Shown: positions 17,940 through 26,827, counted from the stretch's first letter. The stretch is 64,000 nucleotides of DNA from Mycolicibacterium stellerae (GCF_003719305.1 NZ_RARC01000013.1:97309-161308); one strand, 5' to 3'. Program-made: numbers and translations. Notes: generated by a model not told the origin, from the letters alone.

Positions 17940-18722
17940 TTATTGTGCCGTGTTGTCGGCTCTGGCGGAGGGCAAGGTGTCGATTCCGGTGTCTTTGAGG
18001 CGGTAGCTGGAGCCTTTGAGGGTCAGGACGTCGGCGTGGTGCACGATGCGGTCGATCATCGCCGCGGCCACGACCTGGTCGCCGAATACGTCTCCCCAGC
18101 GGGCGAACGGCAGGTTGGAGGTCAGGATCAGCGAGGCGTGTTCGTAGCGGCTGGAGACCAGTTGGAAGAACAAGTTCGCGGCGTCCTGCTCGAAGGGGAT
18201 GTAACCGACCTCGTCGACGACGAGCAGGCCGACGCGGCGCAGCTTGGCCAGCTCGGCGGGGAGCCGGCCGGCGTTGTGGGCGGCCTTGAGGCGGGCGACC
18301 CAGTCCACGGCGGTGGCGAACGCGATGCGGTGCCCGGTTTGGGCGGCCTTGACCGCCAGTCCGATGGCAAGGTGCGTCTTGCCGGTTCCGGGTGGCCCGA
18401 GGAGTACGACGTTGGAGGCCTTGCCCAGGAAGGCCCCGGTGCCCAGGTGGGCGATCATGTCCCGGTTCAGTGCTGGTTGGTGATCGAAGTTGAAGTCCTC
18501 CAATGACTTCCGGGTCGGAAACCCTGCCGATCGGATGCGGGTCGCCGCACCAGAGGCTTCGCGGGCCGAGACCTCCCGGGAGAGCACTGCCGCCAGATAC
18601 TCTTCATGAGTCCAACCTGCGTCGCGGGCCTGTTCGGCCAGGCGGGCCGCGGACTCGCGGATGCGTGGGGCTTTGAGGGCTTGGGCGTAGTGCAGGACGG
18701 ACTTCATCGGATCCTCGGCCAT
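17940..18722 (-). CDS. istB: IS21-type transposition helper ATPase IstB
   Basis: A 260-residue AAA+ ATPase of the IstB/DnaC group, which helps the IstA transposase select and hold target DNA. Walker A is LLGPPGTGKTHLAIG and Walker B is LLVVDEVGYIPFE, followed by the sensor stretch LILTSNLPFARW. Length is normal. The ATG at 18722 lies one base past the istA stop, the usual coupled arrangement. It appears intact. Confidence 0.94.
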   Translation of the reverse strand: MAEDPMKSVLHYAQALKAPRIRESAARLAEQARDAGWTHEEYLAAVLSREVSAREASGAATRIRSAGFPTRKSLEDFNFDHQPALNRDMIAHLGTGAFLGKASNVVLLGPPGTGKTHLAIGLAVKAAQTGHRIAFATAVDWVARLKAAHNAGRLPAELAKLRRVGLLVVDEVGYIPFEQDAANLFFQLVSSRYEHASLILTSNLPFARWGDVFGDQVVAAAMIDRIVHHADVLTLKGSSYRLKDTGIDTLPSARADNTAQ

Positions 18723-18723
18723 G

Positions 18724-19967
18724 TCAGGCCACCTCACCATCGGAAGTGACTGCGCCGGTGGTGAAGTCGACACCGAAAGCACGGTCGTAATCTGCGAGGT
18801 CGCGGACCAGATGATCGCCGTCGGCCGGCGGTGGACCGGTTTGGAATTGATGACGCAGCACCGCGGCCGTCGTCACGTGGGTGGGGTCGGTCAGGGTTTG
18901 TCGCGCCGCCCAGCAGCGGTCATGAGCCGCCAGCAGGCGCCCCGCCCGAATCACCGTCACTCGGGCCAAGGTGGTGCTCACCTCGACGAGTTGACCGATC
19001 GCTCTCGGATCCACGGAGTAGTCGTTGCCGCCCACCCGCAGGTAGTAGTCGCGTCCCAGCCGCACCGAGGTCATCGTCTCGGTGACTGGTGGCACCGGTG
19101 GCAGGGTCAGCATCTGGGCTCGATCGGCATCGAGGAAGTCGACCGGACGACCATCGAGCACCCGCACCCTTCGAGTGTTGGCAGTCGGAAGCCATTGACT
19201 GAGTTGATCATTGAAGTCCGCAGGTGAGGTGAAGCTGCGTCCGGGAAGGAATGAAGTTTCCAGATACCGGTTGGCTCGCTCGACGATTCCCTTGGATTCG
19301 GGGTCATAGGGTTTCATCTGCACCAGCCGCGACCCCAGCGTGCCCATCAGCGCTGTCACCGGCTCGGTCAACCGACCCCGACGCCCAATCCCGGCCTCGT
19401 TGTCCCACCACAACTCATGCGGCACGGCGGTGAAACTGTGTGAGAGCAGCTGCCACATCCCGGCGACCAGGTCCATGGTCTGGCGCGAGGGCAGCATCAC
19501 CGCGGCGATGAACCGGGAGAACGCCGCGACCATCACCAGCACCGGGAGCATCGCCTCCTGGCCGAACCCGACCGGAATCTTGGGCGCCGGGAACCACAGA
19601 TCGCACTGGACTGCTCGCCCCGGCGGATGGGCGAGTCGATCCACCGGATCAGCGGGCAGGTACTCCGGGCGGATCGCCCGGACCCGCTCCCGAAATCATG
19701 AGATCGACCCGGTCCACCCGACCCGCTCGGCGATCACCGTCGCCGGCATCGTGGGATAGGCCGTCAACAGCGCTCGAATCCGCGGTTCCATCTCGTTGAT
19801 CGCCGACGGTGATGAGGCTCGCTCATACTTCGGCGGCGCGACACGGTGGCCAACGCACTGGCCACCGTGTCGCGCGCGATGCTCAGCTGCCGTGCGATAG
19901 CCCGCTGCGACAATCCTTCGCTGCGGTGGAGATGCCGGATCAAGGCCCAGTCTTCCAAGGAGATCAC
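18724..19967 (-). pseudogene. istA: IS21-type transposase IstA, broken by frameshift and stop
   Basis: Conserved IstA pieces are all present but in pieces. The N-terminal helix-turn-helix (EGLSQRAIARQLSIARDTV) is in one frame; the next part (APPKYERASSPS to ERVGWTGSIS) is in another; then a TGA at 19696-19698 sits where a Trp codon is expected before FRERVRAIRPEYLPAD; the long C-terminal DDE/integrase part follows intact to 18724. The frameshift maps next to a 15-bp perfect hairpin at 19838-19873. Start taken as the GTG at 19967 after the terminal repeats. Confidence 0.85.
19838..19873. repeat. Perfect 15-bp hairpin inside istA
   Basis: GCGACACGGTGGCCA at 19838-19852 and its exact inverse at 19859-19873, with a 6-base loop. 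It lies where the istA reading frame breaks and may have caused the slip or been made by template switching. Confidence 0.7.
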
Positions 19968-20036
19968 CCATCCAATCTGATTGGGTGGCCTACTTTTCAC
20001 CGTCGCGACTGGCCTAGTTTTCAACCGTCGTCAACA

Positions 20037-20096
20037 CTAGCCTCCTTCGGGAGAATCTGGCTGCGTCATACGCCAGGCAGCCTCGAAGGAGGCTAG
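20037..20096. terminator. Long palindrome, probable terminator, split by the IS element
   Basis: CTAGCCTCCTTCG (20037-20049) pairs perfectly with CGAAGGAGGCTAG (20084-20096). Joined across the insertion with GG at 17870-17871, the original stem was 15 bp (GGCTAGCCTCCTTCG). The loop holds a smaller CTGGC/GCCAG stem. It lies between convergent genes (17736 and 20110), as expected for a bidirectional terminator. Confidence 0.6.
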
Positions 20097-20109
20097 CCTT
20101 TCGGTCGAC

Positions 20110-20499
20110 CTACCGAGCGATGCCCGCTGCGGGGGCCACCGCAAGGTTGCGCTCGTTTCGGCGGCGTCTAAGTTCTTCGCGAGCCGTGGTACTCATCATC
20201 GTCGGAAGCCATTCGCCCGCCGGGTTGACCTCACACCGGGCACTGGTGACGCCCTCGATCGAACCGATTCGTTCCTCGACGGCGCTGACGATGTTCCCAA
20301 CCTGTAGGCAGATCGGGCTGGTGAGTCGGAGAGTGACCGCAACGGCACCCTCATCGATCTCGATCCGCTCCACGAGCCCCATCTCCGGTAAGGAGATGGG
20401 GACACCCGTCGCGATCGAGCAAGGATCAACGACCCGCGCAAGGGCGGCCTCGACCGACTCTCGTAGAACCTTCGGAGTCAACTGCATCTCACGGCTCAT
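20110..20499 (-). CDS. DUF59/MIP18-family metal-sulfur cluster assembly protein
   Basis: A 129-residue MIP18/PaaD-like (DUF59) protein. The fold signature runs VEAALARVVDPCSIATGV, GLVERIEIDEGAVAVTLRLT and SPICLQVGNIVSAVEERI, with the conserved DP and a Cys in SPIC. Such proteins assist Fe-S or metallocentre assembly. It is the last gene of a leftward operon, three bases after the amidohydrolase. DUF59 plus amidohydrolase pairs are familiar next to soluble diiron monooxygenases; no such oxygenase is visible here. Confidence 0.82.
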   Translation of the reverse strand: MSREMQLTPKVLRESVEAALARVVDPCSIATGVPISLPEMGLVERIEIDEGAVAVTLRLTSPICLQVGNIVSAVEERIGSIEGVTSARCEVNPAGEWLPTMMSTTAREELRRRRNERNLAVAPAAGIAR

Positions 20500-20502
20500 G
20501 AG

Positions 20503-21576
20503 TTAGGTCACCGCAGTCATGCTGGTCGTGGTAAACGGGGCGTGGATACCCTCGCCCCGACGCTGGTCGAACTCGTCACCACGGATCCGGTCCAGCCGCT
20601 CCTGGAGGTCGAGGTCGATCATACGGGCATAGTTCTCCGCCAAGATCTTTCGCTTACGCTCAGGCGTCAGCTCGGGTGCACCCGATGCGAGCTGCTCTTG
20701 GCTGAACTGGAAATCACGGACGAACGTCTCGATGAAGGGCTGGGGATGAAACGCCATCGCGCCGGTTCCCCAGAGGATCTTGTCGAGGGCTTGCTCCCCG
20801 CCGTAGGTCAGCAGACTAGCTAGAGCTTGGGCGAATAGGGGCTTCTTCAGGCCCAGCAGTGAGGTGGTGATCTCCAAGTTGATGTACACGTTGTGGAAGC
20901 GCGCGACCTGCCAGGCGCTCTCCTCGAGGAAAGCCATGCCGCCGTGTACTACCTCGAAATTCAGGTTCGGAAAGGCGATTGCGGCGCGATCGATGTCGTC
21001 CACGCGGTAATACTCGAGCGGGGATGGTCCCAGTGGTACCGCTTTGTGAATTGCCACCACCCTGAGGCCGAGCTCTTCGGCCTTGGCGAAGAACGGGAAT
21101 GCCACCTCAGGGTCGTCCATCATCCAGCCCTTGGTTTCCGGAGTCAGCCAGCTCTCCGGGTAGAGCTTGAGCCCAACCGGGTTGAGCTCCTCGACTTGGC
21201 GCTCGAGCTCGTCGAGGCCCTGCTTTCCGGACATCGGATCGACCCCGCAATAGGTGATGAACCGGTCCGGCCAGCGCTTGTTGGCCTCGGCGGCCTTCTC
21301 GTAGGAGCAGAGCCCGTCCTTGAAGGCGAAGATGGGCAGGACATGGTTGACCGCGAGGTCGGTCGAGCTCTCGAGGAAGAGCAGGTTGGTCAGGTCGTCC
21401 ATCGACCAGTTGCTGAGGTAGTCCTCTCGGCTGATCATGTAGCCGGGTCGCGTCGCGGCCACCACCGAACCATGTACCACCGCGGCGACGATGTCCGCGT
21501 ACTTCGTCGCGTAGTTGCGTGGATCCAGGTTGTAGGCGTGGACTACCGCGTCGAGGACTGGGATGCCGTCAATCAT
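20503..21576 (-). CDS. Amidohydrolase-2 family metal-dependent hydrolase or decarboxylase
   Basis: A 357-residue TIM-barrel amidohydrolase (Amidohydrolase_2). Seen are the N-terminal IPVLDAVVHAYN (a variant of the HxH strand), GLKLYPESW with the central lysine, the RVVAIHKAVP and EVVHGGMAFLEE histidines, and WGTGAMAFHP in place of the usual late aspartate strand. The altered HxH (VHAYN) is notable. Members hydrolyse or decarboxylate; those beside diiron monooxygenases have no settled role. ATG 21576 follows AAAGGAACC and overlaps the stop of the upstream hydrolase in ATGA. Confidence 0.82.
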   Translation of the reverse strand: MIDGIPVLDAVVHAYNLDPRNYATKYADIVAAVVHGSVVAATRPGYMISREDYLSNWSMDDLTNLLFLESSTDLAVNHVLPIFAFKDGLCSYEKAAEANKRWPDRFITYCGVDPMSGKQGLDELERQVEELNPVGLKLYPESWLTPETKGWMMDDPEVAFPFFAKAEELGLRVVAIHKAVPLGPSPLEYYRVDDIDRAAIAFPNLNFEVVHGGMAFLEESAWQVARFHNVYINLEITTSLLGLKKPLFAQALASLLTYGGEQALDKILWGTGAMAFHPQPFIETFVRDFQFSQEQLASGAPELTPERKRKILAENYARMIDLDLQERLDRIRGDEFDQRRGEGIHAPFTTTSMTAVT

Positions 21577-22493
21577 TTCGGGTTCCTTTCGGCGAAGAAT
21601 TCTTGGACCGCGGTCAGGACGCGCTCGGGGCGTTCGATGTTGGCGCAGTGCCCGCAGTCGGGGATCTCGACGAGGCGCGAGTCGGGGATCCGTTCGGCCA
21701 GCACGCGGGCGTAGCCCGGTTCGCGCAGTCGGTCCTCCAGCCCGGCGATCAACAGCGTCGGCACCTTCAGGTTCTCGTACACGGTCGTATCGGGCTGCCC
21801 AAAGTCGCTGCGGGCTGGGATGAGCGGCGACTTGAAGCGCGCCGCGGCAACCGACTCCCATGCACCGGGGGCGATGCTCATCTCGTAGCGGCGCCTGACG
21901 TACTCGGTGTCGGTGTGCCAGACGTCGTCGACGAAGAGCGCCGATACCAGACCACTCATCGACTCCATCGTGCAGTCGAACTCCAGTGTCTTGCGACGGT
22001 ACTCGTTGTCAGGGACGAAGCCGGCGCCGCTGATCACCACGATCCGGTCGGCCGGTAGACGTGCTGGGTTGGCCGCCACCTCTTGAGTGAGCCACGTTGC
22101 ACCCATCGAGTTGCCCAGGAAGTCGGCCCTGTCGATCGCCATCACTGCGAGGAAGCGTCGCATGTGGGAGAGCATCCGCGCCCGCTTCCCGCCGAAGTCG
22201 TGAATCTTGTCGGTCTTGCCGAAACCGAGCCAGTCGGGCGCGATCACCCGATGGTGCTCGGCCAGGCCGGGAAGGATGTACTCCCAGCTGAACTCCGCGC
22301 AGCCGCCGTACTCACCGCTGTGCAGGAGCACCAGGGGTGGTCCGTCACCGGCTTCCAAATAATGGGTTCGGATCCCGTCTACTTCGATGAACCGGCTGTT
22401 CCACATGGGCGTGGGCGGGACGGGAACCCTATTCCCGCCGGCCGGGGCCCCAGCTGCCGGGTCCCTCTCGGCCAGGTCAGGTGGCTGCGACAT
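21573..22493 (-). CDS. Alpha/beta hydrolase, meta-cleavage-product hydrolase-like
   Basis: A 306-residue serine alpha/beta hydrolase. Ser129 lies in the elbow FLGNSMGATW, the acid in AGLEDRLRE and the histidine in PDCGHCANIE; LLHSGEYGG gives the oxyanion turn. The layout resembles BphD/HsaD C-C bond hydrolases, but esterase activity cannot be excluded. Start 22493 follows GAGGAGAATAGGAAG. It leads the operon hydrolase-amidohydrolase-DUF59, all with tight junctions. Confidence 0.83.
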   Translation of the reverse strand: MSQPPDLAERDPAAGAPAGGNRVPVPPTPMWNSRFIEVDGIRTHYLEAGDGPPLVLLHSGEYGGCAEFSWEYILPGLAEHHRVIAPDWLGFGKTDKIHDFGGKRARMLSHMRRFLAVMAIDRADFLGNSMGATWLTQEVAANPARLPADRIVVISGAGFVPDNEYRRKTLEFDCTMESMSGLVSALFVDDVWHTDTEYVRRRYEMSIAPGAWESVAAARFKSPLIPARSDFGQPDTTVYENLKVPTLLIAGLEDRLREPGYARVLAERIPDSRLVEIPDCGHCANIERPERVLTAVQEFFAERNPK

Positions 22494-22639
22494 CTTCCTA
22501 TTCTCCTCTTGGTCGTTTCCTGTTTGATGCGGCGTTCTCATGGGTGTGTGCGATGAGTCGGGCTGATCGCGGCCTCGGCCGGTCTACCACTTGCTGACCG
22601 GTGGCAAGGCTTTCATCCTCCAGCCCGCTCCCGTATCCC

Positions 22640-22760
22640 CGGAGGGACGTGCCCTCCGCCTGCACAAGAGATGCACGCGGGCCTTGATGGGCGAGTTCGA
22701 CTGCCCCCGCCAACCGGAGGAGCCAGCGCCGATGATCAGCACGGGCGTCTCGAGCGCCGC
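22640..22760 (-). pseudogene. Fragment of FAD monooxygenase N-terminus
   Basis: This short stretch matches the first codons of the intact monooxygenase at 25918. In one frame it reads ALETPVLIIGAGSSG and in the next LAGAVELAHQGPRASLVQAE, against ALETPVLIVGAGPSGLAAACELAHQG in the intact gene. A frameshift at the glycine loop and loss of everything downstream make it a relic. The rest of the gap 22494-23022 shows nothing else. Confidence 0.6.
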
Positions 22761-23022
22761 CGCGACGGCATCTGTGGTGATACGTGATTGCCGTTCTGGC
22801 GCAGTGAAATCGGTGCCCAGGCGGCTCGACGCCGGGTCTCACGAACTGTCCGACGCTCGGTGGCCACGTGAGTAGGGCTCCGCTGATGGCCGACCGACGA
22901 TGTCGATGACACACGGGAACTTTGGCACCTAGAAGACTCGAAAAGCGCTGAAGTACTTGAACTTTCGGCCCGCTTCGGGATGCGTCGGTCGCACTCGGGC
23001 TGGAACGGGGGCATTGGTCCGG

Positions 23023-24213
23023 TCAGCTCACGAGCTTGACCCGCATGGATGTGAGTCCGCGCAGCAGCTGGTTGGTCGAGCGGACGAGATCGGAGATCTC
23101 GAAGCGCTCGACGCGGGCGCTCAGCGCTTCGAACAGCGCGCGCATTTCCAGACGGGCCAGGTTCGATCCCAGGCAGGTGTGCGGTCCGAACCCGAAGGCA
23201 ACGTGTTCGGAGACGCGCGGTCGCCGAACGTCGAAGCGCGTCGGGTCCTCCCAGCGGCGCTCGTCACGATTGGCGGACCCGAAGAGCAACATCACCCGCG
23301 TACCTTCGGGAATGGTGATGTCGCCCACGGCATAGTCGCGGGTGGCCAGACGGCTGAAGCGTTGAAGCGGCGACTCGAGCCGCAGTGCCTCGTTCACCGC
23401 ATTGGGGATGAGGCTCGGGTCCTCGCGGATGAGATCCCACTGTTCCGGGTGTTGCCCGAATAGCATCATCGCGCTGCTGATGCCGTTGATGGTGGTGTCC
23501 AGGCTCGGAGCCAGATAGGCCGACATCATGCCAGCACACGATGAGCGGTCGATCTCGCCGCGGTCGGCCGCGTCGTAGATCGCCTGCGCCCATCCGCCGG
23601 GGCGCAGGTTTGGCGGGACTGCCTCCTCCTCCTGGTAGCGGAGCATATCCATCAGTGTGGGGAACGCCGCCCGCGAGGCCGGATTGTCCGGTCCCGCGCC
23701 CTGGAAGAGCGCCGATGCCCAGTCGAGCATGCGCTCGCGCCCGGTCTCCGGAATGCCGACCAGCCGGGAGATGACGGTGAGCGGGAGGTGGTAGGCAAAG
23801 TCGGTGACTCCGTCGAACTCGCCGGCCTCGACCAAGCGGTCGACGACGGCCTGGGCTTCCTGGTTGAGGATGTCCGCGAGATTCCGGACTGTGTCCGGTC
23901 CGATCGGGTGGCGGATGACGCGCCGGATGGCGGTGTGCTGCGGCGGATCGGTGCAGATGATCGCCCTACCGCGCATCGCGGCATTGACGGTGTCGTTGAA
24001 CATGACCCCGCTCGCGGAGGAGAAGGAATCCGGATCGCGGGCGATGGTCCGCAGCTGTTCATAACGCGGGATCGCAAAGAGGCCGAGCTTGTTGAGCCAG
24101 ACGGCCGGTCCGCCGGCACGCAACTCTTCGTACAACGGATATGGATCGAGCAGAGCGTCGAGAGCAAAGAGATCGACGTCGGACTCGGGGACATCGAGCA
24201 TGGTCTTATTCAT
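23023..24213 (-). CDS. Cytochrome P450 monooxygenase
   Basis: A 396-residue soluble P450. The heme loop is FGFGPHTCLG with axial Cys347, the ExxR pair lies in NEALR, and the I-helix reads APSLDTT (235-241), where the usual A/G-G before the acidic-Thr pair is replaced by P-S. Start 24213 follows AGGAG at eight bases; a GTG nine bases earlier is possible. It overlaps the FAD monooxygenase stop by eight bases, so both are translated together. No ferredoxin adjoins it; it could borrow one, for instance that at 1311. Confidence 0.92.
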   Translation of the reverse strand: MNKTMLDVPESDVDLFALDALLDPYPLYEELRAGGPAVWLNKLGLFAIPRYEQLRTIARDPDSFSSASGVMFNDTVNAAMRGRAIICTDPPQHTAIRRVIRHPIGPDTVRNLADILNQEAQAVVDRLVEAGEFDGVTDFAYHLPLTVISRLVGIPETGRERMLDWASALFQGAGPDNPASRAAFPTLMDMLRYQEEEAVPPNLRPGGWAQAIYDAADRGEIDRSSCAGMMSAYLAPSLDTTINGISSAMMLFGQHPEQWDLIREDPSLIPNAVNEALRLESPLQRFSRLATRDYAVGDITIPEGTRVMLLFGSANRDERRWEDPTRFDVRRPRVSEHVAFGFGPHTCLGSNLARLEMRALFEALSARVERFEISDLVRSTNQLLRGLTSMRVKLVS

Positions 24214-25918
24214 GAATTCCACTCCTGGTGTGATTTGACATGTCGGTATGAGCGGCGTTCTGCGTCGCCCCGGTCCTTCGCTGCAACATTGGTGAGTTCA
24301 TGTCTGCGGGATCACGAGAACGAACTCCGGCATGTATTTCTTGGTATGTGGCGGTTGGCCACATTGCGGTGATGATTGCGGTTTGGTCGATGTGGTTGCC
24401 GTGCCAGGCGATGTGTTGGTCAGGTCGTATGAGTAGCCAGTCGTATGGGGCGGGCAGGGTTGTTGGCCTTTCGACGATGTCGAGGGGAAGGTTGAATGTG
24501 TGGGCTTGGTTGCGGGTTGCGATGGCGGCGGGGGAGTGTGGTTCGGGGCCTAGCAGTGTGAATCCGCGTCCGAGTGCGTCGAATAGGGGTCGTTGTTGAT
24601 CGTCTAGGCAGTGGGGGAGTCGGCTGCCGACTTCGGTGTTGGGTGTGTAGTGGTCGAGGTCGGTTGGGACAGCGGACTTTTGGTTGGCCTGGTGGACGGT
24701 CGTGTCGGGGCTGGGTTGGCCGTACGTGTATCCCAGAACGAGTCCTGCGCTGTGGAATTCACTGAACTTGGATCGTTGGATGTGTTCGGCGAGCGTCACT
24801 CGGTTGGTTCCTTGGGCGGCCTGGCGCGCGAAGTCGCCTGGCAAACCGCCCATGTTTTGGCGGGCCGCGGCGATGGTGATCTGCGCGATCGGTTTTCGTT
24901 CCTGCTCGTAGGTGTTAAGCAGCCCTGGATCGGCCCAGCCGGCGAGCACTCCTGCCAGTTTCCAGGACAGGTTGACCGCATCTCCGATGCAGGTGTTGTA
25001 GCCGTGGCCGCCGAAGGGTGGGTTTTGGTGTGCAGCTTCGCCGACGAGGAAGACCCTGTCTTTTCGGTAGCTGTCGGCGACTGTCATTCGCGCGTTCCAT
25101 GAATCGGTGGACAGGACATGGTGGGGGAAGGGCCCTCCAACGAGGTTTTCGAGCAGTCGTGAGACGTGAGCCCGGCCTTGTTCTGCGTCGACGCCCGGCA
25201 TGATCGCCCACCAGGTGCCATCGAGATCGAGGCGGCCGATCAACCCCGAGGTCCGCTCGTTGACGATCCAGTACTGCACCGCATCGCCGAGGTCGGTGCG
25301 CAGCTGGGGGGCGTGGAACACCGCGTTGAAGTTCGGTCGCGGATCGGATTCGCCCCGCAGCTCTATTCCGGTTGACTGGCGCGTCGGACTTGACGGGCCG
25401 TCGCATCCCAGAACGTAGTCGGCCTGGACTGTGATGGACCGCTGACCATCGTCGAGCCGGGCAGTGACGCGATCGGACTGTGAGGTGTCCAAATCGATGA
25501 GGCGGGCACCCCACAGGAAGTCGACGAGGGGGTTGGTGGCCAGGTGGGCGCGCAAGACCTCTTCGACCAGCGGTTGGGGTATCTGCTGCCCGACTTCGGG
25601 CGAGGCAGCGGTACTGCAGAGTCCAAAGCAGTCGGTGAACTCGGTGATGGCGTGGCCGGTGAGCGCATCGGCGAACACGACCCGATCCGACCAGTTGGGA
25701 TTGAGGGGAGCCGCCTCGCGGATGGCGGTGGCGATTCCCCAGCGGCGGAACAGTTCCATCGTCCGTATCGAGGTGGTCTTGGCGCGCGGCCGGCCCACCG
25801 AGACCGAGGTGCGGGGTTCGGCGACCAGGCAGGCCACCCCCTGATGAGCGAGTTCGCACGCCGCCGCCAGGCCAGAGGGGCCAGCGCCGACGATCAGCAC
25901 GGGCGTCTCGAGCGCCAT
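24206..25918 (-). CDS. FAD-dependent aromatic hydroxylase (PheA/TfdB/MhpA type)
   Basis: A 570-residue class A flavoprotein monooxygenase. Motifs are the N-terminal FAD loop IVGAGPSGLAAACELA, the DG motif GCDGPSSPTRQ, and the FAD-ribityl motif FLVGEAAHQNPPFGGHGYN, where the usual GD is GE. The C-terminal thioredoxin-like extension is present. Such enzymes hydroxylate phenols or hydroxyphenylpropionates with NAD(P)H and O2. It is divergent from an IclR regulator that probably controls it, and is translationally coupled to the P450. A decayed copy of its N-terminus lies at 22640. Confidence 0.9.
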   Translation of the reverse strand: MALETPVLIVGAGPSGLAAACELAHQGVACLVAEPRTSVSVGRPRAKTTSIRTMELFRRWGIATAIREAAPLNPNWSDRVVFADALTGHAITEFTDCFGLCSTAASPEVGQQIPQPLVEEVLRAHLATNPLVDFLWGARLIDLDTSQSDRVTARLDDGQRSITVQADYVLGCDGPSSPTRQSTGIELRGESDPRPNFNAVFHAPQLRTDLGDAVQYWIVNERTSGLIGRLDLDGTWWAIMPGVDAEQGRAHVSRLLENLVGGPFPHHVLSTDSWNARMTVADSYRKDRVFLVGEAAHQNPPFGGHGYNTCIGDAVNLSWKLAGVLAGWADPGLLNTYEQERKPIAQITIAAARQNMGGLPGDFARQAAQGTNRVTLAEHIQRSKFSEFHSAGLVLGYTYGQPSPDTTVHQANQKSAVPTDLDHYTPNTEVGSRLPHCLDDQQRPLFDALGRGFTLLGPEPHSPAAIATRNQAHTFNLPLDIVERPTTLPAPYDWLLIRPDQHIAWHGNHIDQTAIITAMWPTATYQEIHAGVRSRDPADMNSPMLQRRTGATQNAAHTDMSNHTRSGIHE

Positions 25919-25994
25919 CTGTGTGTCCTCTACGGTCGTCGGGTGTTATAGCCGTCACAGCATCGCCGTCCTGACCATGGGTGCGGGGGTGTGA

Positions 25995-26009
25995 TTTCAT
26001 TGGTTGAAA
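25995..26009. promoter_or_regulatory. Probable IclR operator
   Basis: TTTCATTGGTTGAAA is a perfect 5-5-5 inverted repeat in the 129-base divergent gap between the FAD monooxygenase and the IclR gene. IclR regulators commonly bind short palindromes of this size in such gaps. Confidence 0.5.
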
Positions 26010-26047
26010 CGACGAATCCGTCTGGCATCGGTGCGACAGGAGATGCA

Positions 26048-26827
26048 ATGGCCCGCGGTGAGGCCCACGAGTCGGTAGTGGACCGAGTTTTCCGCGTCCT
26101 CGGTGCCTTCGACGTCCCAGGAGAAGAACTCGGTCTCGCGAACATCGCGGTCCGCGCAGCCCTCCCCAAACCAACCGCCCATCGGCTAGCCAGCGCACTG
26201 GTATCCCTCGGCGCACTCGAGAAGCGCGATGACGGCCGTTACGTGCTGGGCTTGCGCCTTCTCGAGCTGGCAGCATTGGCCCCCCGCGTATACGAGCTGC
26301 GGACGATCGCCATGCCGTACATGGAGGATCTGCACGCCGTGACGCGACAACACGTCATGCTTGCCGTCCGCGAAGGGGATCGGGCCGTGATGGTGGAGCG
26401 GCTATCTGCCCGCGGCTCCGGCGCGGTGCTTTACCACGTCGGGGGTTCGATGCCGTTGCACTCAACCGGGGTCGGACGCGTCCTGTTGGCTCACGCTCCG
26501 CGAGACTTGCAGGAGGAGATTCTGGCGCGCACGTTGGTCCTTGAGCCAGAGCGAACCCCGTTGCCCGCAAGGGAACTGCGGGCGGCACTGGCGGTCATAC
26601 GACGAGATAACTTGGCTGTGGTACACAGAACCTTCACGAACGAGTTCCTGGACACGATGAGCTCGGTGGCGGCCCCAATCCGGGCGGCTGGGGGCGAAGT
26701 CGTCGCCGCTCTGTCGGTGATCACTTGGGCGCACGAGGTTGCCGCCGGCGAACTTCGCGCAGCCCTGCTCACCGTGGCGCGCGCAATCTCGCGACAGCTC
26801 GTCGCCGGCGCACACCCTCGAACCTAA
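26048..26827 (+). CDS. IclR-family transcriptional regulator
   Basis: A 259-residue IclR-type regulator. The N-terminal winged helix (VVDRVFRVLGAFDVP, LANIAVRAALPKPTAHRLAS) is followed by the effector domain with VREGDRAVMVERL, MPLHSTGVGRVLLAH and the C-terminal SSVAAPIRAAGGEVVAALSV. ATG 26048 follows AGGAG at five bases; a GTG at 25991 would place the operator inside the coding region, so the shorter form is preferred. It is divergent from the monooxygenase-P450 operon. Confidence 0.88.
   Translation: MARGEAHESVVDRVFRVLGAFDVPGEELGLANIAVRAALPKPTAHRLASALVSLGALEKRDDGRYVLGLRLLELAALAPRVYELRTIAMPYMEDLHAVTRQHVMLAVREGDRAVMVERLSARGSGAVLYHVGGSMPLHSTGVGRVLLAHAPRDLQEEILARTLVLEPERTPLPARELRAALAVIRRDNLAVVHRTFTNEFLDTMSSVAAPIRAAGGEVVAALSVITWAHEVAAGELRAALLTVARAISRQLVAGAHPRT

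Larger units (their letters stand above)
17877..20036. mobile_element. IS21-family insertion sequence, 2160 bp, complete ends
   Basis: Both ends can be read. The outer inverted repeat TGTTGACGACGGT is at 17877-17889 and, inverted, at 20024-20036. An inner 21-base repeat (CGACGGTTGAAAACTAGGCC plus A) is at 17908-17928 and inverted at 20010-20030. Multiple terminal repeats are typical of IS21. The target was duplicated as CTAGC (17872-17876 and 20037-20041). It carries istB (intact) and istA (frameshift and stop), so it is probably no longer autonomous. The target was the stem of a palindrome. Confidence 0.93.
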
